Source: an uncultured Planctomycetaceae bacterium (GTDB lineage Bacteria > Planctomycetota > Planctomycetia > Pirellulales > Thermoguttaceae). Taken from it: a stretch of DNA of 8,351 nucleotides. Of this stretch, positions 5,657-8,351 are shown one piece after another. The position numbers were made by a program, and so were the translations under genes. Position 1 is the stretch's first letter. Each line of letters opens with the position of its first letter. The stretch lies in NCBI GenBank assembly GCA_947307005.1, contig CAMZHY010000144.1, forward strand, positions 1 through 8,351. Direction: 5' to 3'. The notes below the pieces were generated by a model. It saw only the letters and a program-made list of their open reading frames with translations. It had not been told where the DNA came from and did not search any database.

Positions 5657-7727
5657 TCAGAGCAATTTCTGCGCGCGCGCCTTGAGGTCGGCGTTGTCGG
5701 TCGTTTCAACGACCTTCTTCATGCCGTCGACGAGAATCTTCGCGGAGGCGTCTTTCGCCTCGTCGCCGCTCTTTTCGTTCCAGTTCCAACCGGGCTGGCT
5801 CGTTCGAATCTTTTCGGCGACGACGACGGCGGCTTCGCACGCGGCGTCCTTGTATTCCGGATACTGCGCGTATTCGAGCGCGGCCGCGACATTCTCGGCG
5901 ACGTTCAAACGCTTGAAGACCTCGAAGATCAGCGCCTTGTCTTCAGGACGACGCGCCGTGTCGAACGCGGTCTTGCACATCTCGATCTTCGTCGCGACGG
6001 GAAGTTCAAACTGGCGCGCGACGCGGATATAGCCGCGAATTCCGCGAGAATGATACTTCGCGTCGTTCGACTGCTGGGCGATCGCAAGGCAGATCGCGGC
6101 GACCGCTTGGGCGTCTTCCGGCGTATTCCCTTCGCCGAGACTCTGAGTCGCTTTGTCGAGCGTCTCGCCCTTACAGGCGTTAGCGACTGCGTTGAGCGCC
6201 GTTTGACCGCCGATTTGCTTCAGGAGCGGCAGAATCTTGAGCTGCTGTTCAAGATCGGACTTCGCGAAGAGGTCGGCGACCTTGGCGGCGCATTCTTCGC
6301 GCGGGAGGCGCGTGCAGGCGGCGCGGAGAATCCAGTCGACTTTCGCGTCGTCGGTTTCGCCGTTGAGCGCGTCGACGAGGAGCTGGAGGTCGTCGAGTTC
6401 GACGATTTCAGAGAGCGCGGAGAGCGCGGCGTCGCGGAGCGCGCCTTGGCGTTCGTTCGCGATCTTGACGAGCGCGGGGCCGGCGGACTTAACGCGCGCA
6501 AGCTCGATGATCTTGAGCTGAACGAGCGCGTCCGTTTCGTCCATGTCGTCGAGGAGCGTCGAGGCTTGCGGATTCTCGAAGAGCGCGGGCTTCGCTTTAG
6601 CGAGGGCGACGCCGAGCGCGACTTTCGCGTCGAAGAGCGCGGAGGAGGATTCTTTGCCGTTCACGCGGGTCGCCGCGGCGGCGTCAAGAAGTCCGGCGTA
6701 CTGGGCGAGCGCTTTGGCGACGGCGGCGCGAAGCGCGACGTCGTCGGCGTCGACGAGCGAGGTCAGCTTGGGAAGCGCGACTGCTTTGGCGTCGTCGGCT
6801 TTAAGGTTTTCAAAGGCGCGGACGACGCGAACCTTACGAACGGCGTCGAACTTGTCGAAGTTTTCGACGAGCGCGGCGACGACTTTCGCGGAAGCGGCGG
6901 CGTCGAATTCGCGGATCGATTTAAGCGCGACGTCGGAAACGGGCCCGTCCTCCCCTTGGAGGAGTTCGACGACCTTCGCGGCGGAGTCGGCGCCCTTGTT
7001 GATCAGCGAGCGGTAGATTCCGGCTTCCTTTTCGTATTTCGGGAACGCGGCGGCGGCGACGACGTCGTCGAGCGCGGCGGCCTTGTCGAGTTGACCCGAT
7101 TTCTCATAGTTGTCCGCAACGTCGAGAATGGCGTCGCCGAGCGCTTTGCGGGCGTAGTATTCCATCGCGCCGAGGTCTTTTTTCGATTCTTCGACGAGGA
7201 ACGCTTCCGCCTCGGGGGACGCGATCATGCCGCACGCGGCGTAGATCGCTTTCTGGACGGCGGGGTCGTCGTTCGCGTCGGCGATTTCTTTGAGCGTCGC
7301 GAAGGAGTCCGCCTTGCGGCGAACGCCGATCGTGTCGATCACGCCGGCAATGGCGTTCTGCGCATCCTCTGTCTTCAGCGTGAAGGCAAAAAGCGGATTC
7401 TTTCGCCGCTTTAAGGAGCGCGGCGTCGACCGCTTCGCTCGGCATGGCTTCAAGCGCGAAGCGCGCGTTGAAGTTCTGTTTTTCATTCGGAAGGAGCGCG
7501 ACGAGCGCGGGAATCGCGGCGTCGGTTCCGTAGACGGCGAGGCGTTTGCACGCGACGTTGCCGTTGTGGATATCTTCGGGCGCGTCGCCAATGTTGGTAA
7601 TCGCTTGAATCAGAGCGGCTTCGTCCGTCGAAGTCTGGAGCTCCTGCCAAGACTGGGCGTTTGCGACGGACGCCGCCAAGGCGACGAACGCGCACGTCAG
7701 GAGCGCGAAAAAGGCTTTGTTACGCAT
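5657..7727 (-). CDS. Secreted HEAT-repeat protein, reading frame interrupted by a +1 frameshift
   Basis: Read through one frameshift, this is a 689-residue, alpha-helical, Ala/Leu/Asp-rich protein. It starts with a signal peptide (MRNKAFFALL..., cleavage near VANA/QS at about 24-25). The first frame runs coherently to about residue 113 (EAVDAALLKAAKESAF). The sense then continues in another frame as AFTLKTEDAQNAIAGVIDTIGVRR and on to the TGA-side end LKARAQKLL. Removing one base from the five-base A run at 7388-7392 restores a single frame. Beyond the junction are many helical HEAT-like pairs, such as DDPAVQKAIYAACGMIAS, DDVALRAAVAKALAQYA and QGALRDAALSALSEI. HEAT solenoids bind protein partners and have no catalysis of their own. 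A near-C-terminal QPGWNWNE segment (in SQPGWNWNEKSGD) breaks the pattern. The gene lies 94 bases after the Gfo/Idh gene and 196 bases before the DUF1080 gene, so a shared role in glycan processing is plausible but inferred. Without the correction the product would be a 207-residue protein with an unrelated Arg-rich tail. Confidence 0.8.
7388..7392 (-). other. Frameshift site in the HEAT-repeat gene
   Basis: The coding strand reads GCTTTTTGCC. With five Ts the first frame (Ala112-Phe113) runs on into Cys-Leu-His and Arg-rich nonsense. With four Ts it reads Ser-Ala-Phe-Ala-Phe-Thr-Leu and joins the HEAT sequence smoothly. A Phe tRNA could also slip +1 from TTT to TTT here. No stop codon, rare codon pattern or clear stimulatory structure was noticed, so an assembly error or a real mutation is the simpler reading. 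Confidence 0.75.
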
Positions 7728-7768
7728 AATATTCGAATATCTCCTGCGCGGCTGTCGAAACAGCGCGC
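7728..7768 (-). promoter_or_regulatory. Structured translation-initiation region of the HEAT gene
   Basis: Three elements sit directly before the ATG at 7727. A perfect 12-base palindrome ATATTCGAATAT (7729-7740) fills the unusually long 13-base gap between the AGGAG ribosome binding site (7741-7745) and the start codon. Just upstream, a GC-rich stem-loop (7746-7768) pairs about 9 bp with one bulged C around a UUCG loop on the minus strand. I found no convincing promoter in the 94-base gap, so the gene may be read from the Gfo/Idh promoter. Confidence 0.5.
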
Positions 7769-7795
7769 GTTTGGGGTTGCGTTATTCTGACAAAA

Positions 7796-7820
7796 CGAAC
7801 GTTGAACGACTTTGTTCGAC
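7796..7820 (-). terminator. Weak candidate terminator after the Gfo/Idh gene
   Basis: GTTGAAC (7801-7807) and GTTCGAC (7814-7820) form a 7-position stem, with one mismatch on the minus strand, around a 6-base loop. On the minus strand it is followed by GTTCGTTTTGTC. It is weak and may allow read-through into the HEAT gene. Confidence 0.3.
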
Positions 7821-7821
7821 G

Positions 7822-8351
7822 TCACAGAGTGTAGGGCGCGCGCATGGCGCGGGTGCGCATGCGGTTGGCGTCGGCGTCGTTGAACTCTTCCTTGACGGGG
7901 TCGAATTCGATCGTTCGCTTGAGCTGCCACGCGATGTAGGCGCAGTGAGAAGCGATGTGCGACTGCGCGGCGACCGCCGCGTTCGCCTTCGGGTTGCGAC
8001 GCGTCTTGACGCATTCGCAGAATTCCGCGATGTGCGTCGACGGGTCGGTGCCCGGCATTCCGAAGTATTTGAGCTCGCTTCGGAGTTTGTCGTTCGAGAC
8101 CGCCATGCGGCCGCTGTCGCCCGTTTCAACCCAGCCTTCTTCGCCGACGTAGCGCGCGGAGCAGGTGCCGAGTCCGAGCCATCCGGATTCGCGCATGACG
8201 AGCTTGAGTCCGTCGGCGTAGTACGCCCAGATATGACCCGCGATCGAGCCGTCGTCGTTGAACTGCGGCTCGTAGCGGACGGGCGCCGTGTCGTCTTTCT
8301 GCGCGGCCCACTGGCAGAGGTCGACGGTGTGGGAACCCCATTCGAGGATTC
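7822..8351 (-). CDS. Gfo/Idh/MocA family oxidoreductase, C-terminal part (cut by window edge)
   Basis: The frame is open to the window end; the first complete codon is at 8347-8349, and 176 residues are visible. The visible part starts in ILEWGSHTVDLCQWA, matching the WG-x-H-x-x-D-x-x-x-W block of the substrate-binding domain in this family. It continues with the beta-sheet domain (GHIWAYYADGLKLVM, RYVGEEGWVE). The end has the signature common in planctomycete members: HIAEFCECVKTRRNP, SHCAYIAWQLKRTIEFDPVKEEF, DANRM, RAPYTL. The family uses NAD(P) to oxidise or reduce sugars, cyclitols and related alcohols; some exported members carry out C3 oxidation of glycosides. The Rossmann domain and any Tat signal lie beyond the window. 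It is the first gene of the minus-strand series Gfo/Idh, HEAT, DUF1080, and the DUF1080 protein could act on its 3-keto product. A start at 8196 is only an internal Met and should not be used. Confidence 0.92.
   Translation of the reverse strand, partial: ILEWGSHTVDLCQWAAQKDDTAPVRYEPQFNDDGSIAGHIWAYYADGLKLVMRESGWLGLGTCSARYVGEEGWVETGDSGRMAVSNDKLRSELKYFGMPGTDPSTHIAEFCECVKTRRNPKANAAVAAQSHIASHCAYIAWQLKRTIEFDPVKEEFNDADANRMRTRAMRAPYTL

Noticed and set aside
5461..5709. Extended N terminus of the DUF1080 protein (548 residues)
   Set aside because: The extra 83 residues are Arg-rich, overlap the end of the HEAT gene and contain the promoter; the signal peptide begins at the Met at 5460.
7388..7392. 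Programmed frameshifting as the preferred explanation for the HEAT gene
   Set aside because: The T5 run is short for transcriptional slippage, there is no nearby stop or rare codon in the first frame, and no clear stimulatory structure was seen. It is kept only as an alternative.
5399..7414. Plus-strand open frame of 671 codons opposite the HEAT and DUF1080 genes
   Set aside because: It is antisense to clearly coding, signal-peptide-bearing genes, is very rich in Arg, Val, Phe and Gly, and spans the HEAT frameshift and a promoter. It arises from GC-rich third positions and recurring GCG/GTC codons.
7393..7591. Separate start at 7591 for the long HEAT frame
   Set aside because: The first residues of that frame are Arg/Ser/Thr/Pro-rich and overlap a sensible coding frame that begins with a signal peptide; one base removal joins the two, so this is a frameshift and not two genes.
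1..8351. tRNA, rRNA, CRISPR array, transposase, integrase or phage genes
   Set aside because: No cloverleaf, spaced direct repeats, transposase/integrase motifs or terminal inverted repeats were recognised by eye on either strand.

Overview
This window looks like a chromosomal segment of a planctomycete, probably from the wider Pirellulales/gut-planctomycete group. That call rests on family content alone: exported DUF1080 (3-keto-disaccharide hydrolase) and HEAT-repeat proteins, a Gfo/Idh/MocA oxidoreductase with the C-terminal pattern common in planctomycetes, a Tat-exported PHP hydrolase and an exported nucleoside hydrolase. The DNA is GC-rich with strong third-position bias, so long open frames lie opposite most real genes.

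Left part (1-2952): the last 47 codons of a nucleoside hydrolase (+), a convergent Tat-exported PHP-domain metallohydrolase (-), then a complete nucleoside hydrolase (+) paralogous to the truncated one. Two paralogous copies therefore bracket the PHP gene. Strong hairpins separate the convergent genes, and the PHP gene has a near-consensus sigma70-type promoter.

Middle (3038-3939, -): two tandem hotdog-fold (YbgC/4HBT-like) acyl-CoA thioesterase paralogues, the second overlapping or closely following the first. The first keeps the expected catalytic Asp; the second has Asn there.

Right part (4063-8351, all -): in transcription order, the C-terminal part of a Gfo/Idh/MocA oxidoreductase, a secreted HEAT-repeat protein whose frame is broken by one extra base in a homopolymer, and a secreted DUF1080 protein carrying three C-terminal PepSY-like repeats. 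Gfo/Idh enzymes and DUF1080 proteins are known partners in oxidative (3-keto) glycoside breakdown, so this stretch is probably a glycan-handling locus, with the HEAT protein as a scaffold or partner of unknown role. The DUF1080 gene has its own good promoter and a strong terminator.

No tRNA, rRNA, CRISPR array, insertion sequence or phage feature was recognised. No stretch longer than 300 bases lacks a gene. Nothing here is clearly a wholly new system. The most unusual items are the DUF1080-PepSY3 fusion, the Asp-to-Asn thioesterase pair, the HEAT gene frameshift, and the duplicated nucleoside hydrolase flanking a PHP hydrolase.
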